Part shown: one piece after another, positions 25,134 through 32,344 of the stretch | Position numbering within the stretch: the stretch's first letter is position 1 | Layout of the letters: every line of letters begins with the position of its first letter | NCBI RefSeq assembly: GCF_000519205.1 | Contig: NZ_JAFB01000023.1 | Location: forward strand, 1 to 64,000 | Length of the DNA: 64,000 nt | Direction: 5' to 3' | Source: Amycolatopsis taiwanensis DSM 45107 | Lineage (GTDB): Bacteria > Actinomycetota > Actinomycetes > Mycobacteriales > Pseudonocardiaceae | Notes under the pieces: generated by a model | What the model saw: only the letters and a program-made list of their open reading frames with translations | Databases searched by the model: none | What the model was told of the DNA's origin: nothing | Made by a program: the position numbers and the translations under genes

Positions 25134-26813
25134 ATGACGGAATATGTACAGGCGCGCCCCATCAACTTCTCGGAGCTGAGCGCCGCGGTGGGAAGCGCGC
25201 CCGCGGTGGCCGAGAGCGTCACGTATGACCGCATCCTGCGGGCTCGCGCGGAGCCGCACAACTGGCTCACTTACTACGGCGCCTACGACGGGCAGCGGTA
25301 CAGCACGCTCGATCAGATCAACACGGAGAACGCCAAGCGTCTCGTACCGGCCTGGGTGTTCCAGTTCGGCGCCTCGGGCCTGCACGCGGGGCCCTCGACG
25401 TACGCGTTCGAGGCCGCCCCGGTCGCGGTGGACGGCGTCATGTACGTCTCGGGCTGGGACGGCTGGGTCTGGGCCATCGACGCCAGGACCGGGCAGAACC
25501 TGTGGATCTACAAGCACGCGATCCCGTTCGACACGTCGCTGTGCTGCGGCAACGTGAACCGTGGGGTCGCGGTCGCGCAGGGCAAGGTCTTCGTCGTCAC
25601 CTTGAACGCCCACGTGCTCGCGCTCGACGCCACGACGGGACGGGCCGTCTGGGACACCACCTATGGTGACGTGCGCGCCGGCGAGAGCGCCACGGTCGCG
25701 CCCCTGATCGTCAAGGACATGGTCATCGTCGGCAGCTCCGGCGGGGAGTTCGGGGTGCGCGGGCACCTCGACGCGTTCAAGCTCGAAACCGGCGAGCGCG
25801 TCTGGCGCACCTACATGGTGCCGAAGCCGGGCGAGCCGGGCTCGGAGACTTGGCCCTCCGACGGCGAGGCATGGGCGCGGGGTGGCGGCAACTGCTGGAT
25901 CACGAGCACGTTCGACCCGGAGACGAACCTGCTGTACTGCGGTACCGGGAACCCGGGGCCCGACTTCGACGGCGAGGTGCGCCCTGGCGACAACCTCTAC
26001 ACGGACAGCGTGGTCGCCATCGACGTCGACACCGGCGAAATGCGGTGGCACTACCAGTGCACGCCCCACGACCTGTGGGACTACGACTCCACCATGGAGT
26101 GCATCCTGTTCGATCAGGGTGACCAGAAGCTGTTGGCCCACTTCGACAAGAACGGGTACTGCTTCATCCTTGACCGGACGAACGGTGCGTTGGTCCGCGT
26201 GTTCCCGTTCGGCGAACGCATCACGTGGGGCGAGATCACCCCGGACGGCAAGGTCACGCCGAAGGTCTACCCCGACAAGGAAGGCGAGCCGGTCCACTTC
26301 TGGCCGGGGCCCGCCGGGGCGAAGGAATGGTGCCACGCGGCCTACAACCCGCGGACGGAGCTGTTCTACGTACCGGTGCAGGACGTCGGGGCAGAGGTCA
26401 CGCGGCGGCGCCGGCAGTTCAAGGAGAGCATCCCCTACTGGGGCGCCAGCGTGAACGTGGACGTCGAGGACGTGCGCGGATTCCTGAAGGCGTTCGACGT
26501 CACCGGCAAGGAGGCGTGGCGCTGGGAAAGCAACTGGCCGATCTCGTCGTCGGTGCTGACTACGGCTGGTGACCTCACCTTCGTGGGTGAGCCCTCCGGC
26601 GAGTTCAACGCGTTCAACGCGCGAACCGGCGAGCTGTTGTGGCAGTTCCAGACGGGAAGCGGGAACCACAGCAACCCGACGACCTACACCGTCGACGGGC
26701 GGCAGTACATCGCCGTACCGGTCGGATGGGGCTCGTGGGTCGAAGGGTTCGCGCCCGGCATGCTGGGCGGCCAGCACGGCGACGCGCTGTTCGCCTTCGC
26801 CCTTCCGGAGTAG
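25134..26813 (+). CDS. PQQ-dependent alcohol/methanol dehydrogenase, lanthanide-type signature
   Basis: 559 residues, an eight-bladed beta-propeller with tryptophan-docking repeats such as DGWVWAIDARTGQNLWIY and LDATTGRAVWDTTYG. The vicinal disulfide pair is Cys137-Cys138 (SLCCGN). The catalytic Asp is residue 316 in PHDLWDYD, and residue 318 is also Asp; that Asp two positions on is the mark of lanthanide-dependent XoxF/ExaF-type enzymes (calcium MxaF has Ala). Unusually, no Sec or Tat signal is visible: the N-terminus is MTEYVQARPINFSELSAAVG. It is followed by pqqA-C-D-E and preceded by the PQQ-associated protein. Confidence 0.88.
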   Translation: MTEYVQARPINFSELSAAVGSAPAVAESVTYDRILRARAEPHNWLTYYGAYDGQRYSTLDQINTENAKRLVPAWVFQFGASGLHAGPSTYAFEAAPVAVDGVMYVSGWDGWVWAIDARTGQNLWIYKHAIPFDTSLCCGNVNRGVAVAQGKVFVVTLNAHVLALDATTGRAVWDTTYGDVRAGESATVAPLIVKDMVIVGSSGGEFGVRGHLDAFKLETGERVWRTYMVPKPGEPGSETWPSDGEAWARGGGNCWITSTFDPETNLLYCGTGNPGPDFDGEVRPGDNLYTDSVVAIDVDTGEMRWHYQCTPHDLWDYDSTMECILFDQGDQKLLAHFDKNGYCFILDRTNGALVRVFPFGERITWGEITPDGKVTPKVYPDKEGEPVHFWPGPAGAKEWCHAAYNPRTELFYVPVQDVGAEVTRRRRQFKESIPYWGASVNVDVEDVRGFLKAFDVTGKEAWRWESNWPISSSVLTTAGDLTFVGEPSGEFNAFNARTGELLWQFQTGSGNHSNPTTYTVDGRQYIAVPVGWGSWVEGFAPGMLGGQHGDALFAFALPE

Positions 26814-26851
26814 CTCCGACCACGGGGACCGGCAGAGAGGAGGTGACAGTC

Positions 26852-26962
26852 GTGGACGATGTCGCCGTTCGGTCTCTTCCTGCTGAATGGGAGCGCCCCG
26901 AGTTCGAGGAAATCGAGTGCGCGCCCGAGGTGACGATGTACGTTGCCCGGCTCGAGGACTAG
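26852..26962 (+). CDS. pqqA: PQQ precursor peptide PqqA
   Basis: 36 residues ending ...[15 protein letters not shown]. The Glu-x-x-x-Tyr pair in EVTMY is the cross-linked and excised part that becomes PQQ. The GTG at 26852 is preferred because GAGGAGG lies 8-9 nt upstream; a GTG at 26843 is also in frame. It begins 38 nt after the dehydrogenase and 77 nt before pqqC, in the expected order of precursor then enzymes. Too short for normal gene calling, but the core motif makes the assignment secure. Confidence 0.88.
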   Translation: MDDVAVRSLPAEWERPEFEEIECAPEVTMYVARLED

Positions 26963-27039
26963 TGCCTTCTCTCCGGCGCCGAGCGGGGGCGCGCGCTCCT
27001 CTCGGCGCCGGTGCAAGCGGCCGTGGAGCTGGGAAGCGG

Positions 27040-27756
27040 ATGGCTGGGAGATACGGGTACAGAACCGCGGCGACGCTGCTCGGTACCGACGCGTTCGTCG
27101 CCGCCCTGCGAGCCCGGTCGCGGCGTTATCACGACCGGCATCCGTTTCATGTCCGTATGAACAACGGACAGCTCAGCCGTCGCCAGATCCGGGGCTGGGT
27201 GGCCAACCGCTTCTACTATCAGGAAAACCTCCCGCGCAAGGACGCGGCCGTCCTGGCCAACTGTCCCGACCGCGAGGTACGCCGGCGGTGGATCGGCCGC
27301 ATCCTCGACCACGACGGCACCACCGGCGCCGAGGGCGGGATCGAAGCCTGGTTGCGCCTGGGCGAGGCGGTGGGGTTGACGCGTGCGGAAGTTCTCGACG
27401 AACGGCATGTCGTCCCGGGCGTGCGGTTCGCCGTCGATGCGTACGTGATGTTCGCCCGCACCCGGCCGTGGGTGGAGGCCGTCGCGTCCTCGTTGACGGA
27501 ACTGTTCGCGCCGGAGGCGATGTCCGAACGCATCGCCGCGTTCGAGCGTTTCTACCCATGGGTCGACGCCGAAGCCCTGTCGTACTTCCGGTCGCGATTG
27601 GACCAGGCTCCGCGGGACGCCGAATACGCCCTGGAGGTGGTGACGGGGCAATGCCGGTCGATGGAGGAGCAGGAGCGCGCCGTCGCGGCCTTGTCGTTCA
27701 AGTGTGACGTGCTCTGGAGCATGCTGGACGCCATCGACCGCGCCTATCCGGAATGA
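27040..27756 (+). CDS. pqqC: Pyrroloquinoline-quinone synthase PqqC
   Basis: 238 residues from the ATG at 27040 (GGGAAG upstream). It is the cofactorless oxidase that closes the ring in the last step of PQQ synthesis. Typical PqqC text: [80 protein letters not shown]. The His, Tyr and Arg residues of the active site lie within these blocks. It overlaps pqqD by 4 nt. pqqB, which often precedes pqqC, is absent here. Confidence 0.93.
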   Translation: MAGRYGYRTAATLLGTDAFVAALRARSRRYHDRHPFHVRMNNGQLSRRQIRGWVANRFYYQENLPRKDAAVLANCPDREVRRRWIGRILDHDGTTGAEGGIEAWLRLGEAVGLTRAEVLDERHVVPGVRFAVDAYVMFARTRPWVEAVASSLTELFAPEAMSERIAAFERFYPWVDAEALSYFRSRLDQAPRDAEYALEVVTGQCRSMEEQERAVAALSFKCDVLWSMLDAIDRAYPE

Positions 27757-28064
27757 GCGCCGTGTCCGCGGATGAAGTGAGTTTGGACCAAGCGGTGCCC
27801 TGGTCGGGGCATCCCGGCCTCGCGTCGCATGTCCGGTTGAGATTCGATCGGGCCCGGGCGCGTCACATCCTGCTGGGGCCGGAGTCGGTCGTGGTGCTGA
27901 ACCGGACCGGCGCGGACGTGCTGGGCCTGTGCGACGGCCGGCGGACGGTCGGCGACATCGTGGCGGAATTGCGGGAACGATACAATCGGGTGGTCGACGA
28001 CGAGGTGCGGCAGTTTCTCGCCGGCCTCGCCGGCAAGCGGTACGTGGAGATCAGCCATGGATAA
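27753..28064 (+). CDS. pqqD: PQQ synthesis chaperone PqqD
   Basis: 103 residues with ATGA overlap to pqqC. PqqD binds PqqA and presents it to the radical-SAM enzyme PqqE. Motifs: [40 protein letters not shown], and a C-terminal winged-helix-like part [20 protein letters not shown]. The first 20 residues are an extension without clear function. It overlaps pqqE by 8 nt, which keeps the partners in one translation unit. Confidence 0.92.
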   Translation: MSAVSADEVSLDQAVPWSGHPGLASHVRLRFDRARARHILLGPESVVVLNRTGADVLGLCDGRRTVGDIVAELRERYNRVVDDEVRQFLAGLAGKRYVEISHG

Positions 28065-29136
28065 ACCCTTCGGGTTGCTGGCGGAACTCACCTACGGTTG
28101 CCCACTGTCCTGTGTGTACTGTTCCAACCCGCTCAACCTCGCCGGCTACCGGGACGAACTGTCCACAGCGGACTGGGAGCGGGTCCTGGGCGAGGCGCAC
28201 GAACTGGGTGTGTGGCAGCTTCACCTGTCGGGCGGTGAACCGCTCCTGCGCCGCGACCTGGTGACGATTGTGCGTCGTGCCAACGAACTCGGCATGTACT
28301 CCAATCTCGTCACCAGCGCGCTGGGCCTTTCCCGGCGCCGGGCCGAGCAGCTGAAGGCCGCCGGTCTCGACCATGTCCAGATCAGCATCCAGTCCGACGA
28401 GCCGACGGTCTCCGACCGGATCGCGGGCACCCGGTCCTTCGCGCGCAAGATCGAGGCGGCTCGGCTGGTGAAGGAACTGGACTGGACGTTCACCCTCAAC
28501 GTCGTCCTGCACCGGTACAACATCGACCGGGTGGCGGAAATACTGGGGCTCGCCGAAGACCTGCAGGCCGACCGCGTGGAACTGGCCAACACCCAGTACT
28601 ACGGCTGGGCGTGGCTCAACCGCGACGCGCTGTTGCCCGGCAAGGACCAGCTCGACCGGGCGGAGTCCGTCGTGCGCGCGGCCCGCGCCCGTCTGTCGGA
28701 CCGGATGGAGATCGTCTACATTCTCCCGGACTATTACGGCAAGTATCCCAAGCCTTGCATGGGCGGCTGGGGGAGGCGACAGCTCACCGTGACGCCCACC
28801 GGCGACGTTCTGCCTTGTCCCGCGGCGCACACCCTTCCGCTGCCGCGGGCGAACGTGCGCACGGAATCCTTGGCCCGGATCTGGACGGAATCGGCGATCT
28901 TCCAGCGGTTCCGCGGCACGGACTGGATGCCAGAGCCCTGCCGGAGTTGCCCGCGCCGCGAAATCGACTTCGGCGGGTGCCGCTGCCAGGCGTTCCACCT
29001 GACCGGCGACGCCGCCCGAACCGATCCGGTGTGTCACCTTTCGCCCGACCACGACCTGGTGGCCGAGGTGGTTCGGGCGGCCAACGAGGCGGGCAGTCCG
29101 CGCGAACGACAGCTCGTTCCCCGGCCTCACCGGTGA
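28057..29136 (+). CDS. pqqE: PqqA peptide cyclase PqqE (radical SAM)
   Basis: 359 residues. Radical-SAM cluster motif LTYGCPLSCVYCSNPLNLAG (C-x3-C-x2-C, about residues 15-22). SPASM auxiliary clusters: CMGGWGRRQLTVTPTGDVLP, CPAAHTL, and the C-terminal CRSCPRREIDFGGCRC. It forms the Glu-Tyr carbon-carbon bond in PqqA. The preserved LHLSGGEPLLRRDL is the SAM-binding GGE motif. It is the last gene of the pqqA-C-D-E run; 330 nt without genes follow. Confidence 0.94.
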   Translation: MDKPFGLLAELTYGCPLSCVYCSNPLNLAGYRDELSTADWERVLGEAHELGVWQLHLSGGEPLLRRDLVTIVRRANELGMYSNLVTSALGLSRRRAEQLKAAGLDHVQISIQSDEPTVSDRIAGTRSFARKIEAARLVKELDWTFTLNVVLHRYNIDRVAEILGLAEDLQADRVELANTQYYGWAWLNRDALLPGKDQLDRAESVVRAARARLSDRMEIVYILPDYYGKYPKPCMGGWGRRQLTVTPTGDVLPCPAAHTLPLPRANVRTESLARIWTESAIFQRFRGTDWMPEPCRSCPRREIDFGGCRCQAFHLTGDAARTDPVCHLSPDHDLVAEVVRAANEAGSPRERQLVPRPHR

Positions 29137-29469
29137 AGATCGTGATCTTTGTTACAATTCTTGTATAATCCGCGTAAACTACGCTCTGGTATTTCTGGTC
29201 TTACCCAGTGTAGGTGTTGGTTGTGGCCATGTCGGGCCCTCTGCTGGTGAATTTTTCTCGATGTCGCCAAACACTTGAGTGCACATCACGAAAGAATTAA
29301 GCTCGGCCGGAGCCGACGGGTTGATTAGGCCAAACGGACTACTGGAATAGTCCAGTAGGGCGTTTGGTGTTCGTCGCGCGAAATTGTCTTCCAGGAAGAG
29401 AGAGGAAGTCTCGTCATGTGGGTGCCGCGCGGTTGGAGTCCCTGCTCAGGGCGGGGAGCGCGCTGAGCG
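29137..29469. other. Gap with AT-rich promoter-like segment and a large hairpin
   Basis: 333 nt between pqqE and the flavohemoprotein. At 29152-29168 an inverted repeat TTACAA-TTC-TTGTATAA includes a good -10 (TATAAT, 29163-29168). A long hairpin follows at 29330-29367. There is no ORF of interest. Both signals would serve the globin operon, not pqqE. Confidence 0.4.
29330..29367. promoter_or_regulatory. 38-nt inverted repeat upstream of the globin operon
   Basis: CCAAACG-GA-CTACTGGA, a 4-nt loop ATAG, then TCCAGTAG-GG-CGTTTGG: 15 of 17 bases pair. No T-run follows, so it is not a normal terminator; an operator or RNA element about 100 nt before the flavohemoprotein start is more likely. Confidence 0.5.
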
Positions 29470-30618
29470 GTGGACACGGCACGCCTCAAGCGGAGCTGGA
29501 ACCACGTGCTCAGATACGGTGGTCAGGTCCCGCTGTTCTTCTATTCCACCCTGTTTCTGACCCACCCGCCACTACGCGAAATGTTTCCGGCCGGCATGTC
29601 GGCCCAGCGGGACAAGCTCGTCGGCGCGCTCGGCCAGGTCGTGGCGAAGGTCGACGATTTGGAGCAGGCAATTCCGTTCCTGCGGCAACTCGGCCGGGAC
29701 CACCGGAAATTCGCGGTGACCCCGGAGCATTATCCGGCGGTGGGTCAGGCGCTGATCGCCACGTTGTCGCATTTCCTCGGCGACGAATGGACGCCGGAAC
29801 TGGAGGCCGATTGGACGGCGGCCTACGGCCTGGTGTCCGACGTGATGATCAAGGCGGCGCAGGAGAGCACACAGTCCACGCCCCCGTGGTGGAACGCCGA
29901 GGTCGTCCGGCACGAGCGGCGGACCGCGGAGGTCGCGGTGCTCACCCTGCGCACCGACCGGCCGATCAGCTACCTGCCAGGGCAGAGCGTGTCCGTGGAA
30001 ACCCACCTGCGGCCACGGATGTGGCGCTACTACTCGCCCGCGAACACCGCCCGCGACGACGGGATCGTCGAACTGCACGTCCGGATGATCGACGGCGGGG
30101 CGGTCAGCTCCGCGCTGGTCCAGGCCGTCGCGGTCGGTGACGTGCTCCGCCTCGGCGCGCCGGTCGGCGACCAGTTGACCCTGAACCACAAGCAGGACAT
30201 CGTGCTCATCGCCGGCGGTACCGGTCTGGCCCCGCTGAAGGCGTTGCTGGGCCAGGTGGCGGAGGAAGGCGTGAACCGGTACGTCCACCTGTTCGTCGGC
30301 GCGCGCGGCGCCAACGAGTTGTACGACATGCCCTCCCTCCACGCCTTCGCGCGGGCGCTCCCCCGGCTGCGCGTGATCCCGGCGGTTTCCGAGGATCACC
30401 GCTTCACCGGTCCGCGCGGTCCCGTCGGCGAAGTCGCGCTGAACCACGGGCCATGGCCCGACCAGGAGATCTACGTCTGTGGTTCACCGGTGATGGTGGC
30501 GGACACCCGGGAAATGTTGGCTGCGGCCGGCATCGGCGCCGATCGCGTCCATTTCGAGGAGTTCTCCGGCTACGGAGGCTTGAGGGAGAACGTGGTCAGC
30601 GTTCTGAAGAGGGGATAA
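29470..30618 (+). CDS. Flavohemoprotein (globin-FAD-NAD reductase)
   Basis: 382 residues from a GTG. The globin domain (1-135) has Tyr in FFYSTLF (B10 position), LREMFPAG, and the proximal His in QLGRDHRKFAVT (about residue 80). The FAD domain (about 140-245) has YLPGQSVSVE and RMWRYYSPAN; the NAD domain has IAGGTGLAPLKALLG and EIYVCGSPVMVADTREM. Such proteins detoxify NO to nitrate with O2 and NAD(P)H. It is 12 nt ahead of a DivIVA-like gene, and a truncated haemoglobin follows, so the operon carries two globins. Confidence 0.88.
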   Translation: MDTARLKRSWNHVLRYGGQVPLFFYSTLFLTHPPLREMFPAGMSAQRDKLVGALGQVVAKVDDLEQAIPFLRQLGRDHRKFAVTPEHYPAVGQALIATLSHFLGDEWTPELEADWTAAYGLVSDVMIKAAQESTQSTPPWWNAEVVRHERRTAEVAVLTLRTDRPISYLPGQSVSVETHLRPRMWRYYSPANTARDDGIVELHVRMIDGGAVSSALVQAVAVGDVLRLGAPVGDQLTLNHKQDIVLIAGGTGLAPLKALLGQVAEEGVNRYVHLFVGARGANELYDMPSLHAFARALPRLRVIPAVSEDHRFTGPRGPVGEVALNHGPWPDQEIYVCGSPVMVADTREMLAAAGIGADRVHFEEFSGYGGLRENVVSVLKRG

Positions 30619-30630
30619 GGACTACCCAGC

Positions 30631-31281
30631 ATGACACTGCAGGCCAACGACCAACGGACGCCCGGGTTCCGGCGGGTCCTCACTCCGGAACAGGTCCGCA
30701 GCATCACCTTCAGCAAGTCACCGCTCGGCCGGCGCGGTGTCGACCCCAGCGAGGTCGAACTGTTCCAGCGCCGGCTCGCCGAGGAGATCGCGGCCGGGGA
30801 GGCCGAGAACGCGCGGCTGCGCGCCGAGGTCGAGCGGCTGCGCGACTGGTACCGCCAGCGTGGCGAGAACGTCGACCAGGCGGCCCCGAAGCGGCAGCAC
30901 GTGGACGTCACCGCGGTGAACATGCTGTCCGAAGCGCAGGTGCAGGCCGAGGCCTACATCGCACAGGCCGAGGCGCATTGCCGTCGCCTCACCGGCGACG
31001 CCCGCCGCCAGGCCGGCGCCCTGCTGGAGGAGGCGCGGCAACGAGCCGAAGCGGCGGCGCAGGAGGCGGTGCAGACCTACCGCGCTGAGGCCGGTACCGA
31101 CCACGCCGCGAGCGTCGAGGAGTTCGAGCGGCGCATGGCCTGGCTGCGTGCGTTCTGTCACGCGGTGCAGGTTCAGCTTCACGCCGCCTCGGACGCCTTC
31201 GCGCAGGAGGTCGACAAGCTCGCGCGCATGCCCGAAGAGTTCAACCAACAATGGAAAGGCGGATATGACCAGCATCTATGA
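30631..31281 (+). CDS. DivIVA/Wag31-like coiled-coil protein
   Basis: 216 residues. The N-terminal segment RSITFSKSPLGRRGVDPSEV, then ELFQRRLAEEIA, is the DivIVA membrane-binding domain pattern (FxxxxxGRRGYxxxEVDxFL). A heptad-rich coiled coil with many Ala/Glu/Arg (about 60-170) follows, and a variable tail ending KGGYDQHL. Wag31/DivIVA proteins mark curved membrane and poles. Its place between two globin genes, overlapping the second by 17 nt, is unusual; it may be a scaffold for them. Confidence 0.75.
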   Translation: MTLQANDQRTPGFRRVLTPEQVRSITFSKSPLGRRGVDPSEVELFQRRLAEEIAAGEAENARLRAEVERLRDWYRQRGENVDQAAPKRQHVDVTAVNMLSEAQVQAEAYIAQAEAHCRRLTGDARRQAGALLEEARQRAEAAAQEAVQTYRAEAGTDHAASVEEFERRMAWLRAFCHAVQVQLHAASDAFAQEVDKLARMPEEFNQQWKGGYDQHL

Positions 31282-31627
31282 GGAGATCGGCGGTCAGGAG
31301 GCCCTGGTTACGGTCGTCGACGACTTCTACGACCGCGTGTTGGCCGACCCCGGCCTGGCGGGTTACTTCACCGGTTCGAACATGAGCAGACTCAAGGGCA
31401 GGCAGGTGGAGTTCTTCGCCGCCGCGCTCGGTGGCCCCGACCATTACGGTGGCCAGAGCATGAAGGACGTCCACCGTGGCATGGGCATCGACCAGCCGGC
31501 CTTCGACCGGGTCGCCGAACTGCTGTCCGACTCGCTGCTCGACGCGGGCGTTACGGACCAGACGGTGAAGGAGATCATCGGAGCCATCGCCCCGTTGTCG
31601 AAGGACATCGTCGCCCTCGGCGGCTGA
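31265..31627 (+). CDS. Truncated haemoglobin, group I (trHbN-like)
   Basis: 120 residues. SIYEEIGGQEALVTVVDDFY with Tyr at the B10 position, the PxxxxYF stretch DPGLAGYFTGSN, FFAAALGGPDHYGGQSMKDV with the proximal His in DVHRGMGI (about residue 70), matching group I truncated haemoglobins. In mycobacteria trHbN works as an NO dioxygenase. The ATG at 31265 is inside the end of the DivIVA-like gene; both are probably co-translated. A strong terminator follows 14 nt after the stop. Confidence 0.92.
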   Translation: MTSIYEEIGGQEALVTVVDDFYDRVLADPGLAGYFTGSNMSRLKGRQVEFFAAALGGPDHYGGQSMKDVHRGMGIDQPAFDRVAELLSDSLLDAGVTDQTVKEIIGAIAPLSKDIVALGG

Positions 31628-31640
31628 AACCTCCTCCCGT

Positions 31641-31678
31641 GCCCGGCATGGCGTGCGCGCCGTGCCGGGCTTTGTGTT
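31641..31678 (+). terminator. Intrinsic terminator after the globin operon
   Basis: GCCCGGCATGGCG-TGCG-CGCCGTGCCGGGC forms a 13-bp stem (one G-T pair) with a 4-nt loop, followed by TTTGTGTT. It lies 14 nt after the truncated haemoglobin stop. It is among the clearest terminators in the window. Confidence 0.8.
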
Positions 31679-31928
31679 GCCCGGCGAACGGCCCCCTGCC
31701 CCGGGCGAGGCCTGGGCTGCTTCTCGAGATCGGTTCAGAGATCGGTTCCGAGATCAGATCGATTCGCTGAATTCTGTTGGTAGGTACAGGATTGAGACGG
31801 GTACAAGTTCGGGGTGTGTACGGGAAGCCCGGGAGACGGACGAGGTGGAGACTCTCCTATGGCGACCCAGCAAGCCAAGCCGCGTCCCACCACACCACGG
31901 GACCGGTTCACCGGGAAGGGAGCAGGGC
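31679..31928. promoter_or_regulatory. Promoter region of the 52-aa peptide gene
   Basis: Contains short repeats of GAGATCGGTTC and GAGATCAGATC around 31725-31765, and the near-palindrome GGAGACTCTCC at 31847-31857, about 72 nt before the peptide start. The same motif (GGAGAGTCTCT) is found upstream of the acyl-CoA dehydrogenase at 33788-33798. No long ORF here looks real. Confidence 0.35.
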
Positions 31929-32087
31929 GTGAACTCGAACACTGCACAGGTGTCGGAGCCGATCGGTGATGCGTCGGAAACGGACAGACCAATTCCAGCG
32001 CAACGCCTGGACTCACCCAGTGGTGTGATTTCCGGTTCGGTTGTCGAGGACGTCGATGACGGCGTCGTGATCCTGGGCTACAACTGA
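31929..32087 (+). CDS. Orphan 52-aa peptide (possible RiPP precursor or small protein)
   Basis: The GTG at 31929 follows GGGAAGGGAG at good distance. The product begins VNSNTAQVSEPIGDASETDR and ends EDVDDGVVILGYN: a Ser/Thr/Asp-rich, acidic N-terminal part and a hydrophobic C-terminal end. The leader-plus-short-core shape is like ribosomal peptide precursors, and radical-SAM/PqqD-type genes lie 3 kb upstream, but it has no PqqA or MftA motif. It converges on the acyl-CoA dehydrogenase gene. Function unknown; a real gene is supported mainly by its ribosome site and codon pattern. Confidence 0.5.
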   Translation: MNSNTAQVSEPIGDASETDRPIPAQRLDSPSGVISGSVVEDVDDGVVILGYN

Positions 32088-32344
32088 GTCTTCCGGTCCG
32101 GCCAGCAGGTCGCTCGCGACTCGGTGGATCTTCGCCAGCGCACGGAGAAGCTGCTGGCGTCCGGTTCGGGGTCCGCCGTGACGTTCTCCTCCAGCTCACG
32201 CCGTTCCGTCTCGATCGGCTCCTGCAACGCCCGGCCGGCATCGGTGGAGCCAGAGACGGACCGGGCGGCTGTCCTGCTCGTCACGGGCGTGGGTCAGCGA
32301 AACGGGTCACTCATGCACGATCCCCGGGTCGGTGTGGTTCGGTG
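32088..32344. other. Gap between peptide gene and acyl-CoA dehydrogenase 3' end
   Basis: 257 nt. A minus-strand frame (32284 to 32078) reads MTSRTAARSVSGSTDAGRAL, then QEPIETERRELEENVTADPE; the middle looks protein-like, but the frame lacks a clear ribosome site and ends in low-complexity text. It could be a small gene or a remnant. I give it low weight. Confidence 0.25.

Noticed and set aside
25062-26777. 571-codon minus-strand frame across the PQQ dehydrogenase
   Set aside because: Shadow of the plus-strand gene, whose motifs and codon pattern are clear.
29330-29367. Terminator of pqqE
   Set aside because: It is about 190 nt after the stop and has no T-run, so it was kept as a regulatory element of the next operon.
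31653-32087. 144-codon frame upstream of the 52-aa peptide
   Set aside because: The upstream part crosses the terminator tail and promoter-like repeats and is not protein-like; only the GTG at 31929 has a ribosome site.
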